Shown here: in pieces, positions 18,385 to 28,619 of the stretch | Position numbering within the stretch: the first letter of the stretch is position 1 | Layout of the letters: each line of letters begins with the position of its first letter | DNA from: Brachymonas wangyanguii | GTDB lineage: Bacteria > Pseudomonadota > Gammaproteobacteria > Burkholderiales > Burkholderiaceae_C | Assembly (NCBI RefSeq): GCF_045055315.1 | Contig: NZ_CP173677.1 | Coordinates: 1,922,001-1,986,000 of the forward strand | DNA length: 64,000 bases | Direction: 5' to 3' | Notes under the pieces: model-generated | Told to the model about the DNA's origin: nothing | The model's database searches: none | What the model saw: only the letters and a program-made list of their open reading frames with translations | Program-made: the position numbers and the translations under genes

Positions 18385-19452
18385 ATGAAAATCGCCATTC
18401 TTCCCGGTGACGGCATCGGTCACGAAATCATTGCAGAAGCGGTCAAGGTGCTGAACGCACTGGAGCTGGATCTGGAGCTGGAATACGCCGACGTCGGCGG
18501 TACCGCCTACGACAAGCACGGCCATCCGCTGCCCGAGCACACGCTGAACCTGGCGCTGTCCGCCGACGCCGTGCTGTTTGGTGCCGTGGGCGACTGGAAA
18601 TACGACAAGCTGGAACGCCATCTGCGCCCAGAACAAGCGATCCTGGGCCTGCGCAAGGCACTCGGCCTGTACGCCAACTTCCGCCCGGCGATCTGCTACA
18701 AGGAGCTGGTCAACGCGTCCAGCCTGAAACCCGAGCTGGTGGCTGGCCTGGACATCCTGCTGATCCGCGAGTTGACCGGTGACATCTACTTTGGCACGCC
18801 GCGTGGCCGCCGCACCGCCGAAGACGGCCATTTCCCCGGCACCGAGGAAGCCTTCGACACGATGCGCTACAGCCGCCCGGAAATCGAGCGCATTGCCCAC
18901 ACCGCCTTCCAGGCCGCGCAAAAGCGCAGCAAGCGCCTGACCAGCGTGGACAAGAACAACGTGCTGGAAACCTCGCAGCTGTGGAAAGACGTGGTGGTGG
19001 AAGTCGCCAAGGAGTACCCGGACGTGGAGCTGGACCACATGCTGGTGGACAACGCCGCGATGCAGCTGGTGAAGGCACCGAAGAAGTTTGACGTGGTGGT
19101 GACCGGCAACATGTTCGGCGATATCCTGTCCGACGAGGCGGCGATGCTGACTGGCTCCATCGGCATGCTGCCCTCGGCCAGCCTCAACGACAAGAACCAG
19201 GGCCTGTACGAGCCCAGCCACGGCAGCGCGCCGGACATTGCCGGCCAGGGCATTGCCAACCCGCTGGCGACGATCCTGAGTGCCGCCATGATGCTGCGCT
19301 TCTCGCTGAACCAGGAAGCGGCTGCTACGCGCATCGAGGCGGCGGTGCAGAAGGTGCTGGAGCAGGGTCTGCGTACCGTTGATATCTGGTCCGAAGGCAC
19401 GACCAAGGTCAGCACCGCCGAGATGGGCGATGCTGTGGTGGCTGCGCTGTAA
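18385..19452 (+). CDS. leuB: 3-isopropylmalate dehydrogenase
   Basis: NAD-dependent oxidative decarboxylation of 3-isopropylmalate, the third leucine step. 355 residues: GDGIGHEI at residue 8, RELTGDIYFG near 130, NMFGDILSDEAAML near 240 and the NAD-binding HGSAPDIAG near 275. Ends the leucine cluster; a terminator follows. In many Burkholderiales asd follows directly, but here asd is 39 kb away. Confidence 0.97.
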   Translation: MKIAILPGDGIGHEIIAEAVKVLNALELDLELEYADVGGTAYDKHGHPLPEHTLNLALSADAVLFGAVGDWKYDKLERHLRPEQAILGLRKALGLYANFRPAICYKELVNASSLKPELVAGLDILLIRELTGDIYFGTPRGRRTAEDGHFPGTEEAFDTMRYSRPEIERIAHTAFQAAQKRSKRLTSVDKNNVLETSQLWKDVVVEVAKEYPDVELDHMLVDNAAMQLVKAPKKFDVVVTGNMFGDILSDEAAMLTGSIGMLPSASLNDKNQGLYEPSHGSAPDIAGQGIANPLATILSAAMMLRFSLNQEAAATRIEAAVQKVLEQGLRTVDIWSEGTTKVSTAEMGDAVVAAL

Positions 19453-19481
19453 ACCGGCGTCAGCTCCTGCCTGACCCACAG

Positions 19482-19510
19482 GGCGCGCAGCTTCGGCGGC
19501 GCGCCTTTTT
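19482..19510 (+). terminator. Terminator after leuB
   Basis: Seven-bp GC stem (19482-19488 with 19499-19505) plus five T, between convergent leuB and sdaA. Confidence 0.85.
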
Positions 19511-19530
19511 GCTGTCTTTGCCAGGCGCTG

Positions 19531-20907
<1,377 letters not shown>

Positions 20908-20919
20908 GCGCTGTGTCCT

Positions 20920-21807
20920 TTAGCGGGAGCCGGAGCGCGTGCCAACCACGGCGGCGCCCACAATCAGCAGTGTAGCCAGAGCGATGCGGATCGTGAACGG
21001 CTGGCCGCTTGTCACTAGCAGCAGCATGGTGGACAGCAGCGGCGTGAGGAAGGCCAGCAGGCCGACGGTACGCGCGTCGGTACGCTTGAGCGCCGCGTCC
21101 CAGACGAAGAAGGCACCACCGGCCGGGCCGATGCCGAGCGCGGCGACCAGCAGCCAGTCCTGCGTGCCGAGCGCGATGGCGGGCTCGAACAGCGCATGCA
21201 TGATGAGCGAGAGGATGCCGGCACCAAGGCAGAAGCTGCCAATGGCGGCGGTGCGGAATGGCGGCACGCGCTGGCATAGCAGCGAATAGCTGGACCAGGT
21301 GAATGCCGCTGCCAGCGCCAGGCCATAGCCGATCCAGCGTTGCGGGAAGGCATCCGCCGCCGCGCTGGACTGGCCACCATCCAGCAAGGCCAGCACGGCC
21401 CCTGCAAAGCCGACCAGCGCCGCCGCGATGTGCTGCCAGCGCCAGTGCAGGCCGCGCAGGTAGAGCGGCGCCAGCACCACCATGCCCAGCGGCCACAGGT
21501 AGTTGATCAGGTTGGCCTGCAGCGGCGGTGCATAGTGGAAGGCCGCAAACAGCATGGCATGGTAGCCAAATAGCCCGAGCACGCCGATGACCAAGGTGCC
21601 GGGCGGCACTTTCCAGTGCGACCACTGCCCGCGTGACAGCGGCACCGCGACCAGGCTGCCAACCAGCAGGCCGATGCCGGTGAGCAGGAACGGCGGCACA
21701 TGGCGCAGGCTGACGCCGAGGGCGGCGAGGCTGCTCCAGAGCAGGATGGCGGTGAGGGCGAAGAGGATGCCGGTGTGGGTCTGGGTGTGAGACAGGCGGG
21801 TGGACAT
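20920..21807 (-). CDS. EamA/DMT family transporter (putative amino-acid exporter)
   Basis: A 295-residue inner-membrane protein with about ten hydrophobic helices and two EamA repeats, resembling YddG-type exporters. The second repeat begins near residue 155 (IGYGLALAAAFTWSSYSLL). The substrate is not defined; the tight linkage to sdaA suggests an amino acid. It marks the last backbone gene before the defence island. Confidence 0.85.
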   Translation of the reverse strand: MSTRLSHTQTHTGILFALTAILLWSSLAALGVSLRHVPPFLLTGIGLLVGSLVAVPLSRGQWSHWKVPPGTLVIGVLGLFGYHAMLFAAFHYAPPLQANLINYLWPLGMVVLAPLYLRGLHWRWQHIAAALVGFAGAVLALLDGGQSSAAADAFPQRWIGYGLALAAAFTWSSYSLLCQRVPPFRTAAIGSFCLGAGILSLIMHALFEPAIALGTQDWLLVAALGIGPAGGAFFVWDAALKRTDARTVGLLAFLTPLLSTMLLLVTSGQPFTIRIALATLLIVGAAVVGTRSGSR

Positions 21808-21900
21808 CTGGGAGGCCGCTGGACTGGATGTGCAAGTGTTGGGAGAGACGTCATCATAGGGGCAGCAATACCCGGATGGCTCATGCCAAAGCCACCTGCC

Positions 21901-22068
21901 TCAAGACGCAGGCGGCTCGTCCCAGGACCTGGCTCGCGCGACGATTTCCATCGCGTAGGCGATGAATCCCGGATCTTGAGTCTCGAGCGCGCCTGTCATG
22001 AACACGTCGATAGCTTCATCAGATTGCAGGTGTTGTGCGGGGTCGAATGGGGTCAATTTTTCATGCAT
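21901..22068 (-). pseudogene. Truncated HigA-type antitoxin remnant
   Basis: The 55-residue frame reads like the N-terminus of the HigA-like addiction-module antidote family (LTPFDPAQHL, DEAIDVFMTGALETQDPGFIAYAMEIVARAR). Family members continue into a helix-turn-helix (about 95-100 residues in all), but here the similarity stops at VARAR and the frame ends seven residues later. No HTH continuation was seen in the other frames downstream, and no toxin gene lies upstream. It is probably scar material at the edge of the island. Confidence 0.6.
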
Positions 22069-22204
22069 TACTTGCCTCACCACGACAGGCGCAAGGTCTC
22101 AACGTTGTAGGCGGAAGGCAAGTTTTAGCAGAAATTATGAGACTTCAATAATTTACAAGACACTGACCGTGTTCACATCTATGCGGAGGTTGCACATCTT
22201 TCTT

Positions 22205-22930
22205 TCATGCCTCACTAGCCTTCAAGGCCACCAGTTGGTTACTCGGTCCTTCAGTCCGCAGCATCAGGTTTGCGCTGTTCGACACCACGTAGGCCAGGGG
22301 CCGCGTCAAGTTGAACGGGAACAGCACGGGCAGCGACTGCAGACTCGGGACGGAGACGGGCTTGCCGGCGTATCGGACAGCAGCTTCGATCAGCCAAGCA
22401 GTGAGCGCATCGTTGTCGATGCTCGTCTGTGGCAAGCGAATGACGCGCTTGCCTTTCTCGACCCGCTCCACGGCGCCCCAGCTCGCCTGGCTCTGGATGA
22501 CCATGTTGGTCATGCGCCGAGTGCCTTCGCGCTCTCCGTAGGTTTCGCTCATCCGGCGATGCACTTCGGCCGACGCGCAATCCCCCTGGATCGCGGATAG
22601 CCGGCCCACCAGCTCGGCCACCTTGCCAAAGAACGGGTACGTCGCCACGGACATGCCCCAACACAACGCGGCGACCGGAATGTCCGGCTGCGTCTTGTGG
22701 ATGGCCACGCCACGATCCGCGTAGTCGACCAGCTCGGCGCGGGGCTCCAGCCACAGCCGGTTCAATACGGTGCGTGTTTTCTTCTTGGCTTCCGCGCCAA
22801 GTCCGGCTGCATCGAGCAGTGCATTCAGATCATCTAGTCCAGCCGCGCCAGCACGAACATTCAGCGCCGCAGCCGCCCAATCAAGCTGAATGAACCGATC
22901 AAAGCCTATTTTTGGGGCTGATGAATTCAT
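22205..22930 (-). CDS. brxA: BREX protein BrxA (DUF1819, NusB-like)
   Basis: Small DNA/RNA-binding component of BREX phage defence. A 241-residue, all-helical-looking protein with the DUF1819 layout, including WGMSVATYPFFGKVAE near residue 90 and a repeat-rich RRMSETYGEREGTRRM segment near 130. Its ATG overlaps the pglZ stop (ATGA). It is the last gene of the 19.6-kb operon. The assignment rests on family resemblance and its place after pglZ. Confidence 0.82.
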   Translation of the reverse strand: MNSSAPKIGFDRFIQLDWAAAALNVRAGAAGLDDLNALLDAAGLGAEAKKKTRTVLNRLWLEPRAELVDYADRGVAIHKTQPDIPVAALCWGMSVATYPFFGKVAELVGRLSAIQGDCASAEVHRRMSETYGEREGTRRMTNMVIQSQASWGAVERVEKGKRVIRLPQTSIDNDALTAWLIEAAVRYAGKPVSVPSLQSLPVLFPFNLTRPLAYVVSNSANLMLRTEGPSNQLVALKASEA

Positions 22931-24942
22931 TCGGTACCAATCACATAACTGACTTTCACAAAGGGCACGATCAACTCTTCGATCGACACCCCGCCGTGGA
23001 CCACCACCTGCTCGCCCTCCGGCACAAAGGCGGTTCGTCCGCCTGCGAATAGGGGCATGAAGTTCGCGGGTAGTCCAGCGATGTCCAACCTCACTGTGGT
23101 GGGATAGGCCGCAGCGGAATCGGCCAGCAATGGCTCACTCCGGTAGACCCGCACGCGCTCGCCGCGCGTCTCGGCAATCACGCCCTGGCTGGGCCTGCCG
23201 ACGCCGGTGGACTCCACGTTGCCGTGGTCCGCCGTGAGATAGATGTGGTATCCCTTGTCCAGTAATAACGAGAACAGCCGGTCGACGAAACCGGTCGTCA
23301 ACCAGTTCCCGATCCACATCGCCACGTCCTTCTTCGATCGCTCCTTGTGGAGCCGATCGTCCACCTCATCAATGACCAGGCCCACCACTTTCGGGCGCCG
23401 GTCGATCAAATCCGCTTCCAGTGCGTCGAGCTGATGGGTCTGACGCAGCGCACGTCGATACATCACCTCATTCGGATTGACGCCTTCGTTCTGCCAGAAC
23501 GTCTTCCACAAGGATTCCTCCTTGTCCGTTCGGTCGATGGAGTCGTCGAACTCACGCGGCTTCAGACCCGAGAACAGCGCCTGACGCGACACCGATGTCA
23601 CGGTCGGCAGCCATGCGAACGCGGTTCCCTCGTCGAACGCGAAACGTTTCGTGGTGGCGATCAGGCGCTCGCGGATCTGCACCCACTGGTCGAAGGCCAG
23701 CCCGTCGAAAACCAGCAAGGCCAGCTTGGTTTCCCCGGCGGATCGCCGATGCCGCAAGAAGCGCGGCACGTGGTGCACCATCACCGGGCCTTTGGTCACC
23801 GGCTGCAGGATCAGGTCGGCGTAATGCTTGGCTGCGACCCAGGCTCGCAGATGCTCGTCTGATTGGGCCTGCAAGGTCTTGATCCGCTCTCGAATCACCG
23901 GCAGGTGTTCGCTGCCTTCCGTGCCTGGCAGACCATGCGTGCGGGCCAGAATCTCACCGTAGCGTTTGGCGAACTCACTCCAGTCCTTGTGCGAAGAGGC
24001 CGCTGTTGGGGTCGTCTCGATCAGGCCATCGATGCCTTTGAGCACCAAAGCCTGCAACGCCGCCGGGTCCTGGACAATTCCCGCCTTGATCCAGCTCGGC
24101 ATCCCCGCCGGAACGCTGTGCACCGCCAACGGATGCAAGCTGCCGTCGAGAAACATGGAATCGACCAGCACCTGCACATCGGAGTGATCGAATGGGATAT
24201 CGAGCTTGGCGATGTAATCGGGTGGCGGCGGTTCGCCAGTGCGGGTTCCGTCCAGCCCCTGGGTCTTCAGATAGCGGTACCACGCATCCTGCACCACGCG
24301 CAGCAGCGTGCTCTTGGATGCCAGCCATGTGGCGACGGGCAGATCCGTGAACAGCCCCTTGCCCTGAATAATGCCTGACGCGTGCCGGGCGAACAGCGGT
24401 GGCAACGAGCGGTTGGCAAAGTGCATCCGAAGCAGCTCGCGCCAGAAGTCCACTGGGTTGCGAATGGATCTCGGCGCCAATTGGTAGACGTGTTCGAGGA
24501 TGAAGTCCTTCGACTCGTTCTCGCCCCTGGCCGACTGCAGCTCGGTCTGATGGGCATGAAACAGCCCGGCAAAGTGCTCCGGCTCGACTTGCTGTACCGC
24601 GCTGTAAGCCAGCTTCGGAAATAGCTCCGCAAGGCTGAGCCGGACCACACGACCGTGATGCACGATGTCCCACGGCAAGACATTCGCATCGGCGCTGCGC
24701 AGATGCAGAACCAGCGAGGGCGCTGGCCCCGCCTCACCGCGATCCCATGCTGCGCGGTAACGCTCCTCATATTCCGCGCGGAAGGCAAATGGGTCCTCGT
24801 ACAGCATCAGCTCGAAGCCCCGACCGCGCAGCTCGGTCAACAGCCTCTCGTCGAGCAACACATCATCAGGGTCGCACGCCACCCAGAGTCGGGTGAGATC
24901 GGCCGTGAAGTGGCTGAGAATGCGTTCTGACCACTGGCTCAT
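22927..24942 (-). CDS. pglZ: BREX-3 phosphatase-domain protein PglZ
   Basis: Alkaline-phosphatase-superfamily core component, essential in BREX systems studied elsewhere; its exact substrate is unsettled. 671 residues. Metal-binding/nucleophile region LLVFDGLAFDQW near residue 409 and TADHGN near 569 mark the PglZ domain. The N-terminal 350 residues are a helical region of unknown role. The start overlaps the brxHII stop by ATGA, so the two are translationally coupled. Confidence 0.92.
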   Translation of the reverse strand: MSQWSERILSHFTADLTRLWVACDPDDVLLDERLLTELRGRGFELMLYEDPFAFRAEYEERYRAAWDRGEAGPAPSLVLHLRSADANVLPWDIVHHGRVVRLSLAELFPKLAYSAVQQVEPEHFAGLFHAHQTELQSARGENESKDFILEHVYQLAPRSIRNPVDFWRELLRMHFANRSLPPLFARHASGIIQGKGLFTDLPVATWLASKSTLLRVVQDAWYRYLKTQGLDGTRTGEPPPPDYIAKLDIPFDHSDVQVLVDSMFLDGSLHPLAVHSVPAGMPSWIKAGIVQDPAALQALVLKGIDGLIETTPTAASSHKDWSEFAKRYGEILARTHGLPGTEGSEHLPVIRERIKTLQAQSDEHLRAWVAAKHYADLILQPVTKGPVMVHHVPRFLRHRRSAGETKLALLVFDGLAFDQWVQIRERLIATTKRFAFDEGTAFAWLPTVTSVSRQALFSGLKPREFDDSIDRTDKEESLWKTFWQNEGVNPNEVMYRRALRQTHQLDALEADLIDRRPKVVGLVIDEVDDRLHKERSKKDVAMWIGNWLTTGFVDRLFSLLLDKGYHIYLTADHGNVESTGVGRPSQGVIAETRGERVRVYRSEPLLADSAAAYPTTVRLDIAGLPANFMPLFAGGRTAFVPEGEQVVVHGGVSIEELIVPFVKVSYVIGTE

Positions 24943-27773
24943 CCCACCTGTCCTCCGGGCATCACATCGCCGGAGACGCGCACCATCATCACGGCATTCA
25001 AATCCGGCACGCTGGCCTCCATGTCTTCCAGGGCGGCCATGCGTGCATCGTGTTCCTGCTGCAGTCGCTTGCGCCGGTGCTCACGCACGGCGGGCAGGCC
25101 GATTCGCCCAATGGCCTGGCCTCGGGCTTCGAAGGCATACACCGCACGCTCGCGTTCTTCCTTCAGCCGGGCACGGTGCTCGTTCAGCAGCTCGGTGAAG
25201 ATCCGTTCGCCTTGGGCGCTGGCGGCCACATGGGATGCCTCGAACCACTTCACCGACTCCTCGGCGCCGGTCACGGCATGAACATCTACGGTCTCGGTCA
25301 GCAGCAGGTCCCACACGCGCTTGGCAGTGGGTACGAAGGGGCGACCTTCCTCGTTGACGAACACCGGCAGGAAGCGCTTCCGGCTCAAGCCTTCCGCCGC
25401 CAGGCTGATCTCCCACAGCGACCAGATGCCGCGCACCGAATCCGGCAAGCCGGTCACCCGGATTACCGGCAGTGGCTGGCCGGCAACAAAGCGCGGCAGC
25501 TCGCTGATCACAGCGCGGGCGCGCGGGTCTTCCATCGTGACCCATTCCAACTCTGGGTTCTCATCCGCCGTGCGGGCGTCAAAGCAAGCCTGAGCCGACT
25601 CGCTGCCGTCTGCCCATTTCACTCGCCATGCATTGCCCATCTTGGTCGCCGATCCACCCCGAGCAGCCAACCCACTGGTGATGGCACGCTCCAACCAGAA
25701 CTGCGCCGGATGGTCACGCCACTTACGGGCATCGTCGGCATCCAGATCGTGTTCGGTGGTGAGCAGGTCGCTATTCTTCTTTGACTCCGCCAGCGTGGAG
25801 CGCAGTTGCGACACCACGGCATCGCACTCCTGCTCAATGGCGTCCGGGTTCTGCAGGCCATGCACGAACAGTTCGTCGAAGATCGGATCGGCCTCGACCG
25901 AATCCATCACGTCGGCCGCCTTGTCTACGCCGAACTCTTGCGCGATGACCTCGAGCTTTTCCTCCAGCACCTGGCGCACGCGATGTTCGACGGTGTCTTC
26001 AAGCACGAAGTTGATCGCACGCACCACATGCTTCTGTCCGATACGGTCTACCCGGCCAATGCGCTGTTCGATCCGCATCGGGTTCCACGGCATGTCGAAG
26101 TTGACGATGACGTGGCAGAACTGCAGGTTCAGACCTTCACCACCGGCATCCGTCGAAATCAGCACGCGCACATCCTTGGAGAACGCCTGCTGCGCACGGG
26201 TGCGGCTTTCCAGATCCATGCTGCCGTTGAGCGTCGTTACCGAGAAGCCACGGCTCTCCAGGTAGTCGGCCAGCATCGCTTGGGTGGGCACGAACTCGGT
26301 GAAGATCAGCACCTTCAGCGCCGGGTCGCCTTCCTCTTGCTGCAGCTTGTAGATCAGCTCCAGCAGCGCCTCGGCTTTGGCGTCCGTACCGGCGGCCTCG
26401 GTTTCGCGCGCCAGTTCCAGCAGCATCTCGACTTCGGACTTTTCCATCTCCCAGCCACTGGACTGCATAGCCAGATCCACCTGTGACTGGCCGTCGAGGT
26501 CGGCCCATTCGTCGGTACTGGTGTTCTCGAATAGATTCGCCTGCGGCTGCGGCGCATCGAGCAGGGCCTGACGCTTCTCCAGCGTCGCGCGGATGGCTGC
26601 CGTGCTGGATGTGACCAGCCGCTGCATCAGGATCATCAAGAAACCGATATGGCGCTGCTTGGCAGCCAATGCCTGGTTGTAGCCGTGGCGCACATAGTCG
26701 GTCACTGCCTCGTATAGGCGTTGCTGTGCGCCATGTCGCGCCTGCCAGGCCACTGCCTGCAGCCGGGTGACACGTGGCTTGAACAGCGGCTGACCTTCGG
26801 CGTTGATCGATGCGCGCTTCTCGGTGCGGATCACGAAGGGCCGCACCCGGTCGCGGCTGACGCTGCCTTCGTCCGGAAAGGCTTCCCGGTCGAGCAACTG
26901 CATCAGGCGCATGAACTGGTCGGTCTTTCCCTGGTGCGGCGTGGCCGACAACAGCAAGAGATAGGGCGAGGCCTCCGCCAGCGCGGCGCCCAGCTTGTAG
27001 CGGGCCACCTGCTCGTTGCTACCACCCATGCGGTGCGCCTCGTCGATGATGACCAGATCCCACGATGCCGAAATCAGGTCCTCGAAGCGCTCGCGGTTGT
27101 AGCTGTTCAGTTGCTCCAGGCTCCAACCACGCCGACCCTCCATCGGCTTCACTGAGTCCAGCGAGCAGATCACCTGGTCGTGCATGCGCCAAAGGTTCTC
27201 CTCCTCGCCCGCGCCGCCGCTGCGCCACTGGCGGAAGGCCGCCAGCTCGGACGGTTCGATGAACTGAAATGCCTCACCAAAGTGCAGGCGCATTTCCGCC
27301 TGCCACTGGCGCACAAGCCCCTTGGGCGCCACCACAAGAATGCGCTTCACCCGGCCACGCAATTTCAATTCGCGCAGCACCAAACCGGCCTCGATGGTCT
27401 TGCCCAGGCCCACCTCGTCGGCCAGCAGGTAACGGATGCGATCGCGGCTCACCGCGCGGTTCAACGCGTAGAGCTGGTGCGGCAGCGGCACCACGCTGGA
27501 CTGGATCGGTGCCAGCAGCAGGTTGTCTTCCAGCGCATCCAGCAGCTTGGCTGCCGCCGTGGTGTGCAGAATCTGCTCCACGCTCGGCCGCACGCTTTCC
27601 AGCGAAGCCAAGTCCAGCGCTCGGGCACGCACCACGGCGTCCTTGGCGGGCAGCCACACGCGGTAGGCTACTTCACCCCACACATCCTGCCGCTCGATCA
27701 CCCGGCACGGCGACGCCTGCCGGGTGAACCAGCACCAATCACCAATAGAAAAGCTGCGCTCGGTTTGCTTCAT
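24939..27773 (-). CDS. brxHII: BREX-3 SNF2-like helicase BrxHII
   Basis: Superfamily 2 DNA translocase of type 3 BREX. 944 residues from ATG 27773; a GTG 12 bases upstream also is open, but ATG overlaps the preceding stop as TAATG. Motifs in order: DEVGLGKT (Walker A, ~117), DEAH (~243), SATPHQG (~285), STDAGGEGLN (~537) and QRIGRVDRIGQ (~570). The C-terminal 350 residues are charged and coiled-coil-like. Confidence 0.92.
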   Translation of the reverse strand: MKQTERSFSIGDWCWFTRQASPCRVIERQDVWGEVAYRVWLPAKDAVVRARALDLASLESVRPSVEQILHTTAAAKLLDALEDNLLLAPIQSSVVPLPHQLYALNRAVSRDRIRYLLADEVGLGKTIEAGLVLRELKLRGRVKRILVVAPKGLVRQWQAEMRLHFGEAFQFIEPSELAAFRQWRSGGAGEEENLWRMHDQVICSLDSVKPMEGRRGWSLEQLNSYNRERFEDLISASWDLVIIDEAHRMGGSNEQVARYKLGAALAEASPYLLLLSATPHQGKTDQFMRLMQLLDREAFPDEGSVSRDRVRPFVIRTEKRASINAEGQPLFKPRVTRLQAVAWQARHGAQQRLYEAVTDYVRHGYNQALAAKQRHIGFLMILMQRLVTSSTAAIRATLEKRQALLDAPQPQANLFENTSTDEWADLDGQSQVDLAMQSSGWEMEKSEVEMLLELARETEAAGTDAKAEALLELIYKLQQEEGDPALKVLIFTEFVPTQAMLADYLESRGFSVTTLNGSMDLESRTRAQQAFSKDVRVLISTDAGGEGLNLQFCHVIVNFDMPWNPMRIEQRIGRVDRIGQKHVVRAINFVLEDTVEHRVRQVLEEKLEVIAQEFGVDKAADVMDSVEADPIFDELFVHGLQNPDAIEQECDAVVSQLRSTLAESKKNSDLLTTEHDLDADDARKWRDHPAQFWLERAITSGLAARGGSATKMGNAWRVKWADGSESAQACFDARTADENPELEWVTMEDPRARAVISELPRFVAGQPLPVIRVTGLPDSVRGIWSLWEISLAAEGLSRKRFLPVFVNEEGRPFVPTAKRVWDLLLTETVDVHAVTGAEESVKWFEASHVAASAQGERIFTELLNEHRARLKEERERAVYAFEARGQAIGRIGLPAVREHRRKRLQQEHDARMAALEDMEASVPDLNAVMMVRVSGDVMPGGQVG

Positions 27774-27961
27774 TAACCCACCCACTGCACCCAGGTGGCA
27801 GCATCGTGTTTACCGATCATCCGAGCCAAAAACGCTTGTTGCTCAGCACTGAGTCCCGACTTAGGCCCAACTTGGTCCCAACCTGGGCCCGGCTCGATCC
27901 TTGGCCTGAGCGTACCTGTCCCGGTGTCGTTGATGTGCGGCAGCAGGCTGCCCAGTTTCAT
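27773..27961 (-). CDS. Unknown 62-residue protein embedded in the BREX operon
   Basis: A 62-residue protein of no recognised family. The ATG at 27961 follows the DUF4276 stop by two bases, and its own stop overlaps the brxHII start (TAATG), so it is clearly part of the translated operon. The first half is Gly/Pro-rich (GTLRPRIEPGPGWDQVGP) and the second a predicted helix (LSAEQQAFLARMIGKH) ending in Trp residues. It could be a small partner of the ATPase/DUF4276 pair or of BrxHII, or just a coupling ORF. Confidence 0.65.
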   Translation of the reverse strand: MKLGSLLPHINDTGTGTLRPRIEPGPGWDQVGPKSGLSAEQQAFLARMIGKHDAATWVQWVG

Positions 27962-27963
27962 GT

Positions 27964-28617
27964 TCAAACGCCCTCCGCAACCAATCGGCGCAGTCCATCG
28001 CGCAGCTTGCCAAAGCTCGGTGAAACATTACGATTTGGCTCCAACAAAGGCCCTATCTTTTCCGCCCACTCGCATTTGATCTGCCCTGGTAACGGCCAGC
28101 CTGCTTTTTTGATGGCAGCAGAACCGCCTGGATGAATAGCATCAGCCAGGAGTTCCCATGTATCGCACACGCTGTCCTGCACATAGCGGCCCAACACATC
28201 GACCCTGACGCGTGGATAGGCTGCCTGTAACGCTTGTTGGTCGCCCAAGTACCAGGCCTCCACCTCCTCGATGGCCAGCCGGAACATCGTGTTTGGTGCC
28301 GGATTGCACGCCGCCACCAGCACTTTGAGTTCGGCCAGGAACTCCGCACAGTTGCGTTGATCCGAGTCCACCACCACGACCACGGCATCAATGCCTGGTG
28401 TCTTTCCGTAGCCGCGCAAAGCCGATGGCAACCGATCAAGCAATATCCTTTTGTTTGCGTCGGTACCCGGTTTCAAGTTCTTTGGGATGCGACCGATACC
28501 CTTGTATGAATGCACCCGCCAAGTATGTGGATTGCCTTGCTCACCAAGCAACTTGGGCAGTACAGCTTCCAGCAGCTTCTCGCCGGAAGCATCTTCCACC
28601 AGTATCTCGATATGCAT
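27964..28617 (-). CDS. DUF4276/TOPRIM-like protein paired with an AAA ATPase
   Basis: 217 residues from ATG 28617 (a TTG at 28623 is in frame but weaker). Near the start is VEDASGE (Glu ~8), then VVVVVDSDQ (acidic pair ~84-86) and EEVEAWYLGD (~117-126). This layout of a Glu followed by a D-x-D resembles TOPRIM metal sites, as suggested for DUF4276-type proteins. It follows the ATPase gene by two bases. ATPase plus TOPRIM pairs act as abortive-infection modules elsewhere (for example PARIS, though its effector is a different family); that role here is inference. Confidence 0.75.
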   Translation of the reverse strand: MHIEILVEDASGEKLLEAVLPKLLGEQGNPHTWRVHSYKGIGRIPKNLKPGTDANKRILLDRLPSALRGYGKTPGIDAVVVVVDSDQRNCAEFLAELKVLVAACNPAPNTMFRLAIEEVEAWYLGDQQALQAAYPRVRVDVLGRYVQDSVCDTWELLADAIHPGGSAAIKKAGWPLPGQIKCEWAEKIGPLLEPNRNVSPSFGKLRDGLRRLVAEGV

Positions 28618-28619
28618 GC

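Noticed and set aside
21808..22204. Integrase, tRNA or att repeats at the island edge
   Set aside because: None could be found by reading either flank; the insertion mechanism remains open.
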